A DNA stretch of 64,000 bases. Origin: Eulemur rufifrons. Lineage: Eukaryota > Chordata > Mammalia > Primates > Lemuridae. Position numbers and translations under genes: made by a program. The stretch is taken from NCBI RefSeq assembly GCF_041146395.1, contig NC_090989.1, forward strand, positions 46,340,501 through 46,404,500. The letters are read 5' to 3'. Positions 22,140 to 34,434 of this stretch are shown piece by piece (position 1 is the stretch's first letter; each line of letters starts with the position of its first letter). The notes below the pieces were generated by a model that was given only the letters and a program-made list of their open reading frames with translations, ran no database searches and was not told the origin of the DNA.

Positions 22140-22735
22140 AATCTCTTAGCAATTTTCAAGAATACAATACATTGTTATTATAATAACTATAGTCACTATA
22201 CAATAGATCTCTTGAACTTATTCCTCCTATCTAACTGAAATTTTGTATCCTTGGACCAGTATCTCCCCAAGCCCTCAACCCTGCACCTCCCCTCTTCCCT
22301 AAGCCCCTGGTAACCACCATTTACTCTCTGCTTCTATGAGGTCAATTTTTTTATGGTCCAGATATAAGTGAGATCACGTGGTGCTTCTCTTTCTGTGCTT
22401 GGTTTATTGCACTTAACACAATGTCCTCCAGGTTTATCCATGTTGTCATAAATGACAGGATTTCCCACCTTTTTAGTATTCCATTGTGTATATGTATCAC
22501 ATCTTCTTTGGCCATTTATCTGTTGATGAATCAATTTAGGCTAATTCCATATCTTGGCTATTGTGACTAGTGATGCAATAAACATGGGGATGTAGATATC
22601 TCTTTGATATTCTGATTTCATTTCCTTCAGATAAATATACAGCAGTGGGATTGCTAGATCATATGACAGTTTTATTTTTAATGTTTTGAGGAACTTCCAT
22701 ACTGTTTTCCATAATGGCTGTTCCAATTTACTTTA
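22140..22735 (-). repeat. L1 fragment, antisense (ORF2 end and 3'UTR)
   Basis: 'atgaggtcaatttttttatgg', 'gtgagatcacgtggtgc', 'ttggccatttatctgttgatg', 'gtgggattgctagatcatatg' and 'ttccatactgttttccataatgg' are the reverse complement of the L1 ORF2 end. Small minus-strand frames (22334-22534, 22541-22726) are its remnants. Confidence 0.9.
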
Positions 22736-22739
22736 ATGT

Positions 22740-22850
22740 AAATTAGGGATGTAGATTAGGAACTTTGTATTTCCTATCCATGTTTGTACCCCCAATGTCT
22801 GGCACCCAGCAGTCAGTGAATCTTTAGTTATAGAATGAATGAGTGAAGAG
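22740..22850 (+). repeat. L2 3' end fragment
   Basis: 'caatgtctggcacccagcagtcagtgaatc' resembles the L2 3' terminus. Confidence 0.5.
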
Positions 22851-23119
22851 AAGGAATTTGGTGACTTCCTATTGTTACACTTTTGGGATCTTACTCTCAA
22901 TATCCAGTGGCTTATTAAAGCATTTCTTTCAAATCCCTATATTTTACCTCCCAAGAGAAGTTCTGGTAAATGCAATTTAACCTTAAATGAGAAAAATGTG
23001 GGCCAGGATGATGTGGGAGGGAAAGGTTTTAAGGGAAGATTAGGGGCCTACACTAACAACTGTGAAATGATTTAAGCTTGCAGCTTCAAAGTACTTTGGA
23101 AATTGTCACAGCCACCAGA

Positions 23120-23490
23120 TGAGATAATATTATCTCTTGTCTCAACTATTTCAACAGCCTTTTAGTTTGTCTTCCCATCTTTAGCTTTTTCTACTCCATT
23201 TCACCCTACACATCCCTTCCTCAGAGATAATCCATTACAAAAAAAAAATACATTGCATTGCCAGCTAGCTTGAAGACTTTGGTGGGCTCCTCATTGTTTA
23301 TATAATTAAATAAAAACCTTTTAGCATGGTATCAAACACCCCAAGTAGCTGGTTTTCAAACCTTAGTGAAGAAGACATTGTTTCAAACTCTTCTTTCTTC
23401 CAGGTCTCCTCCCTTCTCACGGTTCTGTGTAGTGTTTACAGTATCTTTCTTCATAGCACATGCTTTCATTGCTATTGTGTAAATTGCCTT
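23120..23490 (+). repeat. L2 LINE fragment
   Basis: 'caacagccttttagtttgtcttccc', 'gggctcctcattgtttatataat' and 'agcacatgctttcattgctattg' follow L2 ORF sequence loosely. Confidence 0.5.
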
Positions 23491-23849
23491 TGAGTATTTT
23501 GGTGGAGGAACAAGTGCAAGCAAATGAAATCTTCATAATGACAGTTGTGGCTCTTTATTTAGGCTCTCCAGTTGGGACAGGTGCTGGCTAGCCATTCATT
23601 AAGGGGGTAATAACATTGTTGTACTGATCATGAACCATTTTAACATGCTTAAGGAGCCAACCAAGTACTCTGCCAGGAATCTCTCCTGTCATATCTGAAA
23701 TACTTCTGTCACCATGTGTGTTTAAACTCTACTTACTATGTTCTTATAAACAAGTGGCTGTATTTCTCACCCTTTGATTTGCAGATATAGTGAGATGATG
23801 AAGAGTTACAACTCCCAGAGAAGTACAAGAGCAAATAGAAGAAAAATAT

Positions 23850-24410
23850 ATGAAGGAGAGGGAATGAGAGAAACAGATCAGAGGATTTTCAAAGATCATT
23901 TGATTCAAGACTGTCTAGTCCAAACTAGTACTTGGGGCAGGAATTTCCCCTGCAATACATCTGTCAGGTATGTTCCAGATTTTTCTTGATTACTTTAAGG
24001 GGTAGGAAGACAGTCTAGTCTTCACTGTATAGTAGTTAATAATATTTATTTCACTGTATTGACGTTGTTGCTATCTTGCCCACTCCCCCCACGCCTTCCT
24101 TCCTTTCTCATCCTGAGCTGAAATCGCCTCTTAGAAAAGTTCCATCCACATAGAACTTGATCTGTTTATTTCCGTCTGATACCACGAAGCAAAGGTCTAA
24201 TTCCTCTCCTGAGTGATGTCTACAGTTCCTAGAAGAGAGCTTTCATGCCCATCTCTGCCTCTCTGGTCCTCGGGGTCTCCTCAGGTGAACATCCTGTGCC
24301 GTCCATCATTCTTCACAAAACCTGAATTCCACAAGCTTCATTGCCCTAAATAGCTTCCTTTGAATCTCTAGCTTGTCAATATTCTCTTTAAAATACGTAT
24401 CCATAGTAAT
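23850..24410 (-). repeat. L3/CR1 LINE, antisense
   Basis: 'aggtctaattcctctcctg', 'gagagctttcatgcccatctc', 'tggtcctcggggtctcctcaggtgaacatcc' and 'ctctagcttgtcaatattctctttaaaata' match the reverse complement of the CR1/L3 3' region. Strongly diverged, as expected of this ancient family. Confidence 0.6.
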
Positions 24411-24577
24411 AAAAATGTAAATAAAAATGAGATTTTTTAAATGATCAAATTGGCAAATGTTTTAAAAAATTAATTCTCAGAGCTTGGGAGAGTGAGATGA
24501 GATATTAAAAGAACAAATTTGTTCAACCTTTCTTGAAAGTAATTTGTGTTTCAAGAGCATTAAAAATATTGTTACTG

Positions 24578-24912
<335 letters not shown>

Positions 24913-26045
24913 TTATTATTTGACCCAATAAATTTCTTTATAGGAATTCATCCTTAAGAAATAATAGTTGTGAGATCAAAGATTTTTGTGTAATGATGGT
25001 TTTTACAATATTATTTTATTTAGAGACACTTTTAAAATGGCTTTATTAAGGTACAATTGGCATAAAAGAAACTGTACATATTTAAAGTGTGCAATAAAAT
25101 AATTTTCTTTTTTAATTGTGTTTAAATATACATAAACTGTACCAACTTGGTAAATTTTGACATATGTATATGCTAGTGCCCCTTTGCAAACCCTCCCTTT
25201 TTCTCCTCCCTCCCACCCTGCTCTAGACAACCACTGACCTGCTCTCTGTCACTGTAGATTAATTTGTATTTTCTAGAAATGTAAATAAATGGGACATACA
25301 GAATGTATTTGGTTTTGGTCTGACTTCTTTTACTTTGCCCAGTTACTTTGATATTCATCCAAGTTGATTATTGCTGAGGAATATTCCACTGCATGCTTGT
25401 ACCACAGTCTGTTTATCTGTTCACCTGTTAATGACAGCTTGGGCTGTTTTCAGGTTTCGGCTGTTACAAATAAAGTTGCTATATACATCTGTGTACCAGT
25501 CTTTATGTGGACTTAAGCTTTTTTTTTTGGAATAGAAAGTCTAGGTCATAGGGTAAGTGTATGTTTTATGTTTAACTTTCTAAGAAACTTTCAAACTGTT
25601 TTCCAAAATGGTTGTACTATTTTACATTCCCACCAGTAGTATATGAGAATCCTAGTTGTTCTACATCCTCACCAACACTTGGTATGGCCAGACTTTTAAA
25701 TTTTAGCCATTCTACTTAGGTATGTAGTGGTCCCTGATTTTAATTCCCTATTTCTCAAATGACTAATTATATCTGACATCTTTTCTGGTGCTTATTTGCT
25801 ATCAGTACATCTTTGTTCATGAATTCTCTGTTCAAATATTTTATCTATTAAAAAAGCTAGGTATTTAATAGTTTGTTTTTTAAAAAATTATTATTGATTT
25901 TTAAGAGTTCTAACATATATGTGTGTGTATACATAAATGTACATATACATCAATATATCAGTTATATGTTCCAAAAACAAGTCCTTCTCAGATATGTGAT
26001 GTGCAAATATTTTATCCCAGTATATGTCCTGTATTTTCATTCATT

Positions 26046-26338
<293 letters not shown>

Positions 26339-26394
26339 TTCATTCTTTTAATGGTGCTTTTGAAGAGCAGTTCTTAATTTTGGTGAAGTCCAAC

Positions 26395-26788
26395 TGTCTT
26401 AGTCTGTTTTCTGTTACTTATAACAGAATACCTGAAACTGGGTAATTGATAAAGAAAAGAAATTTATTTCTTACAGTTGTGGAAACTGAGAAGTCTAAGG
26501 TCAAAAGTCTGCTCTGGTGAGGATTTCTTGCTGGTGGGGACTCTCTGCAGAATACTGAGTTGGTACAGGGTATCACATGGTGAGGGGATTGAGTGTGCTA
26601 GTGTGTTAGCTCAGGTCTTTCTCTTCTTATAAAGCCACCAGTTTCCCTCCCATGATAAACCATTAATGCATGAATGTATTTATCCATTTGCGAGGGCAGA
26701 GCCCTCATAATCCAGTCACCTCTCAATGCTGCCACATTAGGGATTAAGTTTCAACATGAGTTTTAGAGGTGACATTTAAACCATAACA
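26395..26788 (-). mobile_element. MaLR (MST-like) solo LTR, antisense
   Basis: Runs from 'tgtcttagtctgttttctg' to 'gacatttaaaccataaca'. Landmarks on the reverse strand are the 'aataaatttctt' signal and the 'gggtaattgat' block. Flanked by ccaac (26390-26394) and tcaac (26789-26793), a 4-of-5 target duplication. No internal region, so it is a solo LTR. Confidence 0.85.
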
Positions 26789-27409
26789 TCAACTTATTAA
26801 TTTTTTAAATTTATAGATTGTTATTTTGGAGTATTTAAGAAATCTTTACCTAACTCAAGGTTACAAAAGATTTTTTCCTTGTATTCCAGAAGTTTTGTAG
26901 TTTTAGGTTTTACATTTAGATCTATGATCAATTTTGAGTTAATTTTTTGTATGTGTTTGAAAGCATGGATAAAAGTGCAGTTAAAAAAGTTTTTTTTTTT
27001 TTTTTTGGCACATGGATATTCAATTGTTCCAACAATTTGTTCAATACTCTATCCTTTCTCCATTGAATGTTCTTTGCACTTTTGTTGAAGATCTATTGAG
27101 CATATATACATGTGAATTTATTTCTGTACTTTCTATTCTGTTCCATTGATATATTCCATTATTTTATTTTGAAACATCATTTCCCTCCAAAAAGTAGAAT
27201 ATAGAACATGTTGATTATTGAAAATCTGGGAAGACAAACAAAAAGCAGGCAAAAACCAACCAAAATCCAACTACCCAGACACAAGTGTGGTCAATATTTT
27301 GGAAATATTTTTCCAGTCTTTCTTTTCTAGGTATCTTTTTCATATTTATTTTTGGAAGCGGTCATAAATCCCTTAAGAAATTATATGGTAATCTATCATA
27401 TCTCCAATC

Positions 27410-27650
27410 TTCCTCCTTCCCTTCCTTCCTTCCTTCCTTCCCTCCTTTCATAATGTGTAATAATTCAGTCAAATATTCATTAGATAACATTTCTCCTCCT
27501 CTCTTTGCGTTTCTCCTTTTCTCTTCCTTTTCCTTTTCCTCCTCTTCCCTTCTTCCTCCTTTCCTCAGGGCTGAAGGTTAGACCAGTTGTAGTTGTTTTG
27601 CATGCGTGCATGGGTGTGTGTAGGGGTGTGTGTGTGTGTGTGTGTGTACT
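27410..27650 (+). repeat. (TTCC)n, C/T-rich tract and (GT)n
   Basis: Three simple-sequence stretches: CTTCC units at about 27415-27447, mixed C/T at about 27490-27570, and a GT run at about 27613-27650. Confidence 0.9.
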
Positions 27651-27839
27651 GGTCTGCATGTCTTAAGGCTAAGGATCCAACTGAGTGCAACTGAAAGAAT
27701 GGTAACATTCAGGGGGATTGAGTCAGTAAGTAAATTATGTTGAGGTTAAAGAGAGCCAGGTTTCTCACTGTCAGGAAAAGCAGTTATATATATGGAAAAC
27801 GTGTGTGTGTATGTGTGAGAGAGAAAGGATGTTGAATAC

Positions 27840-29105
27840 ACCCTTTGATTTTGAAAAATTTAAATAGATGCAAATAGATATAACAAATGCATATATGTGT
27901 ATACATATATAAAAGTTTCTTTTTATATATAATCTCTACATAATTTGCATATTGCTATGTTTTTGAGCTATTTGAGAGTAAGTTGCAGACATAATGCCCT
28001 ACCACACCTTGATACCTGAGTGTGCATTTCCTAAAAAATATAACACTTTTCCTACATAACCATAGTATAACAATCAAGATCAGGAAATTAACATTGATTA
28101 AATATTATATACACTGTGTCTACTAAGAGGGCCTAGAAGCCATGGCATCTCAATAACAATGAACACACCTAGCTTCTACATCTTGATTTCTAAATACCAT
28201 TTTCTACTAAAAGGAACCAGGGATACTTGGAGGAATGTCTGACTCCAGGGATAAGGCAGGAAAAGTATCATTTAGCCTGGAACATCTTCTTGTAACAGAA
28301 AGTGAGGAAGATGCCCAAAGAATGATGGATACATGTCAAAAGGACACATGAGTCCAGTTGAAGGGACTCCTATTTGCCAAGTTTGGGACAATTTGAGAAT
28401 CAAAATAAATAATTTTAAAATGTTACTTATTATTAAATAGGAATCCAGGAATCCATACAGATAACAAATAAATTAAGAGGGAGGAAGAAAAGATTATCTT
28501 GTAGTAGAATGCCAATTAAAAAAAGTAGACATAGTTTCAAAGTATTTTCCCACAAAATACTTATTAATTACTTAAGTAAGAAGTATGAAACATTTATAAT
28601 TAACTTTACAGTAGAAAACCTGCCAGACATCATCTTACTAAGGAATAAAAATTAGCATCAACAGTAATGGGACAAATCAACGTCGTATGCCTCCTGATTT
28701 GATGCCCTGAGAAGAGCACAGCATCACTTCTGTAGTATTGCTGTCCAAACACACAAGGCACAAGGAAATATCAGGCAAACCCCAGCTGAGGGATGTTCTA
28801 CAAAGTGACTGGCCTGGACTCTTCAAAAAAAATCTAGGTCATGGAAGACAAGGAAAGTCTGAAGAACTGTTTCAGATTGAAGAAGAGTAAAGAAACATGA
28901 CAAATGCACACATAATCTTGTATTGGATCCTGACCTGTAAAATTTATTATTGGAACAGTCAGTGAAATTTGAATGGCATATTTGGATTATATGGTAATAT
29001 TGTCATGTTAATTTTCTGATCTTGATGGCTTTATTGCGACTATGCAAAAGACTGTATTTGTTTTTAGGAAATACACACTGAATTATCAATGGAAACAGAA
29101 CATCT
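27840..29105. repeat. Old L1-like non-coding sequence
   Basis: Near 27960-28110: 'gagagtaagttgcagacataatg', 'aaccatagtataacaatcaagatcagg', an L1M pattern. From about 28790 to 29090: 'gttctacaaagtgactggcctggactcttc' and 'aggtcatggaagacaaggaaag', a pattern often seen at old L1 3' ends. The middle (28130-28780) is weaker. Orientation of the first part is uncertain. Confidence 0.45.
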
Positions 29106-29109
29106 GTAG

Positions 29110-29950
29110 ATATTCTTTTTAGTTTTAGTTATTTATTTCTGGATTTATTCCATTGTGGTCAGAAAACATATTCTGTATAATTTCAAATACTTTGTAATTT
29201 GTTGAAACTTATTTCATGGCCTAGCATTTGGTCAACTTTTGAAAATGCTTCATGTATATTTGAAAAAAATGTATTTTCCACTTGTTTGGTATAGTCCCAT
29301 GTTCTATATGTTCTATAATGCCTATTGGGTCACTTGTTAATTGCACATTTACATTTTCTACACTTTTACAATTTTGTTTTGCCTATTTATTTTATCTGCA
29401 ACTGAGAGAGGTTATTAAAATGTGTCACTATGATTGTAGATTTGTCTGTCTATCTATCCTTGTATTTCTGCCAATTTTTGATTTGTGTAGTTTGAGGCTC
29501 TGTTATTAGGTGTATATTAGTTAGAATTGTTATATCTTCCTGGTGCATTGAACTTGTTATCACTATGAAATATCCTATTTCTACTAATATTTTTGAAATT
29601 TAAGTCTATTTTGTTTAGTATTAACTATGTTAGCTTTCTTTAGTGTTCATATGATTTATATTTATTTTTTTATTCTTTTACACACAATCTTTCCTTTTCC
29701 TTATATTTTAGGTGCTTTTTTTGTAAATAGCATATAGTTGCATATGCATTTGTGTGGATGTATGTGTTTTGTCTACTCTGATAATCTGTCATTTTTGAAG
29801 TGTTTGGTTTATTGACATTTAGTGTAATTACTGATACATTGCTGCTTAAATTTACCATATTACTATGTGCTTTCTATTTGCTTTGCCTATTCTGTTCCCC
29901 TTTCTCTCCTTTATTGACTTATTCTGAATTTAGTATTTTCTCCTATTCCA
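29110..29950 (-). repeat. L1 fragment, antisense (ORF2 endonuclease region)
   Basis: 'ccattgtggtcagaaaacat', 'ttgtatagtcccatg'-like text, 'ttaggtgtatattagttagaattgttatatcttcctgg' and 'gtgtttggtttattgacatttagtg' are the reverse complement of the L1 ORF2 endonuclease/ORF1 junction. No open frame of note. Confidence 0.85.
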
Positions 29951-29954
29951 TTTC

Positions 29955-30515
29955 CCTCTTTGATTAGCTTGGTAGTTCCAGCTGACACCTCTGGTGCATT
30001 GTGTCACTTCTTATCCCACTTCAGATTTCTGCTGCAACTCCAGTAGACAGATCCTTATGAGCACAGGTTTACCTCAAGTGAACAGCATCTCACCTCAAGC
30101 ACTGGATGTATATTTTTCACTTTTGGCCCCAGGGACTTCTCTGATGCCAAAAAGGAGCAAATGCAGTCCCAAAGGCAGGGAAATTAATGCCCTCAGGGGC
30201 AACCCTCAAGCAGTGGAGGAGGGGAGCTAGTGAATAAATGCTCCAGCCTTGCATTCTTCAGGAGGACAATTATTGGTGGCTTTCTCAAGTGGTCCCTGTG
30301 CAAGTCCCTATTGCTCACAGTAGTGACCTTGGTAACATACTTCATGATTATTGGCTTTTGCTCCTTCCTTGTATTGCTTCCCCTGCTCTTTCATTGCTGC
30401 TTTCTGAGATCACCTTATAGGTGAACAATTTGCATCCAAGTTTGTACACAAGACTTTGTTTTTTCTTTGGGCAGGGGTTGGGGAACCCAAACTAAGATAT
30501 ATTACTGGAAAGCTG
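29955..30515 (+). mobile_element. Probable ERVL-group LTR
   Basis: Ends with a typical retroviral LTR tail: 'tttgcatccaagtttgtacacaagac' and 'ggggaacccaaactaagatat'. The left boundary is not clear. Sequence immediately right of it (30516-30757) could be the start of the internal region of the element seen again at 33197. Confidence 0.4.
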
Positions 30516-30757
30516 ATAATCAGGATGGGCCTCTGGAATTAGATCACTTACTGTTCAGATGACCACAAAGACCCCATTGCTATGGAAAAGGGATGAGGAT
30601 AATCCCTTGCCTGGTTTAGCATCCCAATTGCTCAGACTCTCACCTTCCATAGATTAGGATGAGGTATAAGTGGAAGAGAAAGCACTGGATTGTGCAACTG
30701 GGTCAGCACTTGAACAGTACTAGGGGAGTAAATTATAATAATTGCAGAATTGATGAG

Positions 30758-33191
30758 TGCTACGGTTTGAATATGTCCCCCAAAGTTGATGTGTTGGAAA
30801 CTTAATTGCCATTGTAACAGTATTAAGAGGTTGGGGCCTTAAGAGATGTGTAGGTCATAAAGGCTCTGCCCTCACAAATGGATTAATGCCATTATTGCAG
30901 GAATGGATTAGTTGTTGTGAAAGTAGGCTCTTAACAAAACGATAAATTCGGCTCCCATCTTGACTCTTGTGCATTTGGTTCTGCCTTTCACCTTCCATCA
31001 TGGGGTAACCCTTGCCAGGTCCTGATGCCATGCACTTGGATTTCCCAGCCTCCAGAATCATGAGCCAACTAAACCTCTGTTCTTCATAAATTACCCAGTC
31101 CCAGGTATTTTGTTACAGCAGCAGAAAATGACCTAAGACAGAAAATTGATACTGACAAGTGGGGTTATTAATAATACTATAACAAAATACCTGAAAATGT
31201 AGAAGTGGCTTTGGAACTGGGTAATGGGTAGAGACTAGAAGAATTTGGAGGAACAGGCAAGAAAAAAACCTAGATTTTCATGAATTTCATTATGGAAATT
31301 ATGGAAATTTCATTATGGAAAATTCTGGCAAGGGATCAGAAGAAGAGAAGAGCTGTAGAGAAAGTCTGAATCTTATTAGAGATTACTTAAGTTTGTAGAA
31401 ATAAGGATAGTAAAGTCCATTCTGATGAGGTCTCAGCTGGAAATGAGAAATAAGGTATTGAAAATTGGAGTAAGGGTCACCCTCATTACACAATTGCAAA
31501 GAACTTGGAAGAATTGTATCTGTGTCCTAAGACATTGTGGAATACAGAACTTAAGAGGGATGAACTAGAATATCTGGTGGAAGAAATATCAGGCTATTGT
31601 ATGGTTAATTATAACTGTATACAGGGAGATGTGAGAGGAATAATATAACTTAAAGATGTAATTTATCATTAAAGGGAGAGCAGAGCCAGAAAATTTGGAA
31701 AATTTAAAGCCTGGTCATGTAAAGAGTGAAAAAGCATGTTCAGGAGAGAATACTAAGGGTGTGGTCAAGTGTCCATTTGTTAAAGAAATTAATATGGATA
31801 GAAAGAAGTCAAGTACTATTCATCAGGACAATGAGAAAAAGACCCTGAAGGTATTTAAGAGACTTTTTAGGCTGCCTCTCGCATGACAAGCCAGAGGTCT
31901 AGGAGAGCAGAACAGTTTTGGGAGATGGGCTGGAAGCACCTTCCACAAGCTCATTGTCCAGAGCTTCCTCAGGACTCTGCTTCCTAAATTCTAGTAAAGT
32001 GCCCCTTAGCCACCTTAGCCATGGCTCAAGCAGGCTCAGATGCTGATAGACCCACTGCTTCTGAAGGTACAAATGGTGACCCTTGGTGGTGTCCATGTGG
32101 TGTAATCATAACTCTGCAGGCATGAAGAATGCAATAGTCAATGGAGACATGGCATCCTCCACCTAGATTTCAGTAAATGTCCTGGATAGCCAAGGGAATA
32201 GAACCACTACAGAGACCCCCTATTAGGGCAATGCTGAATTGGAAATGTGGGGTCAGAGGTGCCATGGAGAGTCCCCATTAGGCCATGGGAGTGGGGCAAG
32301 CCCTGAGACCCCAGAACTGTAGGGCCAGCAGCATGCAACTCCAACCTGAGAGAGCCAAAGCATGGGCTGAGCCCAACAAAGCCATAGGGGTGGGAGGTTT
32401 TGGGGGCTCAACTTCTCTAGTGTGCCCAGGTTGTGGGATATGGAGTCAAAGGAGATCATTCTTCAGCTTTAATAGTTAATGTTGTTTCCCCTGTTGGGTT
32501 TTGGACATATGTGGGGCCAGTTACCCCTTTCTTCTTGCCTATTTCTGCCTTTTGGAATGGGAATGTCTAATACCTGACCCACCATTGTATTTTGGAAGTA
32601 AATAACTTGTTTTAATTTCATAGGCTAACAGCTAAAGGAATTTGCCTCAAGATAAATTGTACGTTGAGTCCTACCCATTACGTATCTGATGTAGATGAGA
32701 CTCTGGACTTTGGACTTTTGAACTGATGCTGGGATGAGTTAAGATTTTAAGAACTATTGGGGTGAAATGAATGTATTTTGAATTGTGAGAACAGGAATTT
32801 TGAGGGCTAGAGGCAGAATGCTGTGGTTTGAATATATCCCCCAAAGCTAACTGCCATTGTAACAGCATTAAGAGGTGGGGCCTTTAAGAAGTGATTAGGT
32901 CATAAGGGCTTTGACCTCATAAACAGATTGATGCCTTTATTGCAGAGGTGGGTTGGTTATCCTGGCAGTGGGCTCTTGATAAAGGATTAAGTTTGGCCCC
33001 AATCTTGACTCCCTGTCTTGAGAACTTGCTTCTGCCTTTTACCTTCCACAATGGGATGATCCTCGCCAGATGTGGACACCATACTCTTGGATTTCCCAGC
33101 CTCTAGAACTGTGAGCCAAATCAATTTCCATTCTTTATAAATTACTCATTCTTTGGTATTCTGTTACAGCAGCAGAAAACAGACTAAGACA
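30758..33191 (+). mobile_element. Complete MaLR element (LTR-internal-LTR)
   Basis: The 5' LTR is 30758-31140 and the 3' LTR 32819-33191. Both begin 'tgct-ggtttgaatat' and end 'ctaagaca'. The internal region opens with 'gaaaattgatactgacaag' and includes 'ggctttggaactgggtaatggg', 'gagtcaaaggagatcattc' and, just before the 3' LTR, a purine-rich tract 'gagggctagaggcagaa'. The flanks atgag and atggg fit a 5-bp target duplication with one change. MaLR internal regions have no functional genes and none is seen here; scattered 60-70 codon frames are meaningless. The LTRs differ visibly, indicating great age. Confidence 0.9.
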
Positions 33192-33196
33192 ATGGG

Positions 33197-34385
33197 CTTT
33201 TGTTAACTGCCTTGAAAGCCTTGAAGAAGAGAATGATAGGTTCAGTTCAGCCATCTATAAACTCAGTCCAGGCTATGAAAACCAGAAGTCCTCAATGGCA
33301 GTGTTTAAGGAGATTCTGATTCCTTTTAGGGATCAGCAGATGGTGACAAACATCAAGCCTGAGATTTAATTGAAAACAGCAGAGCTGTAAAGGCGACTGA
33401 ATAAAGTAGCCTTGATTTATATTCTCTGCTAAAGTTAGAGCTCTAAGAAGTGGGACTCACATCTGGAATGGAGATATTTGGGTGGATGTACCAGAGAATC
33501 TTGAGCTCCCAGATTTCCCTAAACCCACAAGGTTGGCAGAAGCAGTTGCCTCTCCTTTTCTGGAGGAGAGTCTTACTTTGCTTGGTAACCATGAAAGACT
33601 CCCAAGGTGGCTGCTTCATAGGGCAATGTTTACCCTTCTCGAGATTAGCTCATGGTATACCTCACTGCCTCTAAACCTATAGCTTAAGAGGAGAAATATA
33701 GTTCCTTCATCAAGATGAAATATCTTGCTTTCTAAAAGAATTGCAGGACCCAGCTAATATGAATCAGCAGGAACCAGGAGAACATATGTGAATATTGGAG
33801 TACATGGGGTCAAATACCCCAGATAGGGAGGAGTTTATGAACATAGTAGCACTCTCCTGTGACTCAGAATTTAACAACATGGAAAGAACACTTGGAGTCT
33901 GTATTAGTAGCCTGCTGGAATGACTTCTTGAAGCTTGGGCATGATCAGGATTTATAATAAAAGAGGTGAAAATGCCAGAACTGCCTTGGCGCAGAGTATT
34001 GAGGGAGGGATGAGAGGACTCAGGAAGGTGTTAATGTTAGAGTGGATTTATTATATGAGACTAGAGAAGTTATCCCTTGGTCATGTTGTCCAAGAGGATC
34101 CAGAGGACACTCCATTCATCACAGTAATAAAGAACTCACTAGTAAGGGGTAGGGTACTTGGTGTTTTGAACATTGGTGACCATCTGTTGTAGGCTAGTGT
34201 TGATGGTAGGAGATACTGCCATAGTACTGGGCTTCCTAAAAGCAATGATGAGATTTCAGAATAGGAGAGTGCAGGTGGGGACAAGGTGAACTTAATTATT
34301 GTAATGAGAAACAGGGTCAGAGTAGCAGCCATAGTTTCTGGACTGGCAGGGATCCGTGCTGATGGCTAATAGACCATGGTGTTCA
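33197..34385 (+). pseudogene. Decayed ERVL-type internal sequence (gag-like)
   Basis: An open stretch at about 33482-33682 and text such as 'gcaggacccagctaatatgaatcagcaggaaccaggagaac', 'ccaagaggatccagaggacactcc' and 'aagcaatgatgagatttcagaat' follow the ERVL gag region in order. It is broken by stops and frameshifts. The MaLR element at 30758-33191 appears to have landed inside this older provirus. No complete retroviral gene remains. Confidence 0.55.
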
Positions 34386-34434
34386 GTCAAGAACTGTAAA
34401 GGTTCTGAGATTTTACCCTACACATAAGCTAAAA

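Noticed and set aside
23785..23967. 183-bp open stretch with acceptor 'gatttgcag' and donor 'CAG/gtatgtt', frame-preserving
   Set aside because: It overlaps sequence that reads as the start of an antisense L3/CR1 element, and no neighbouring exon fits. Splice-like ends are expected by chance at this rate.
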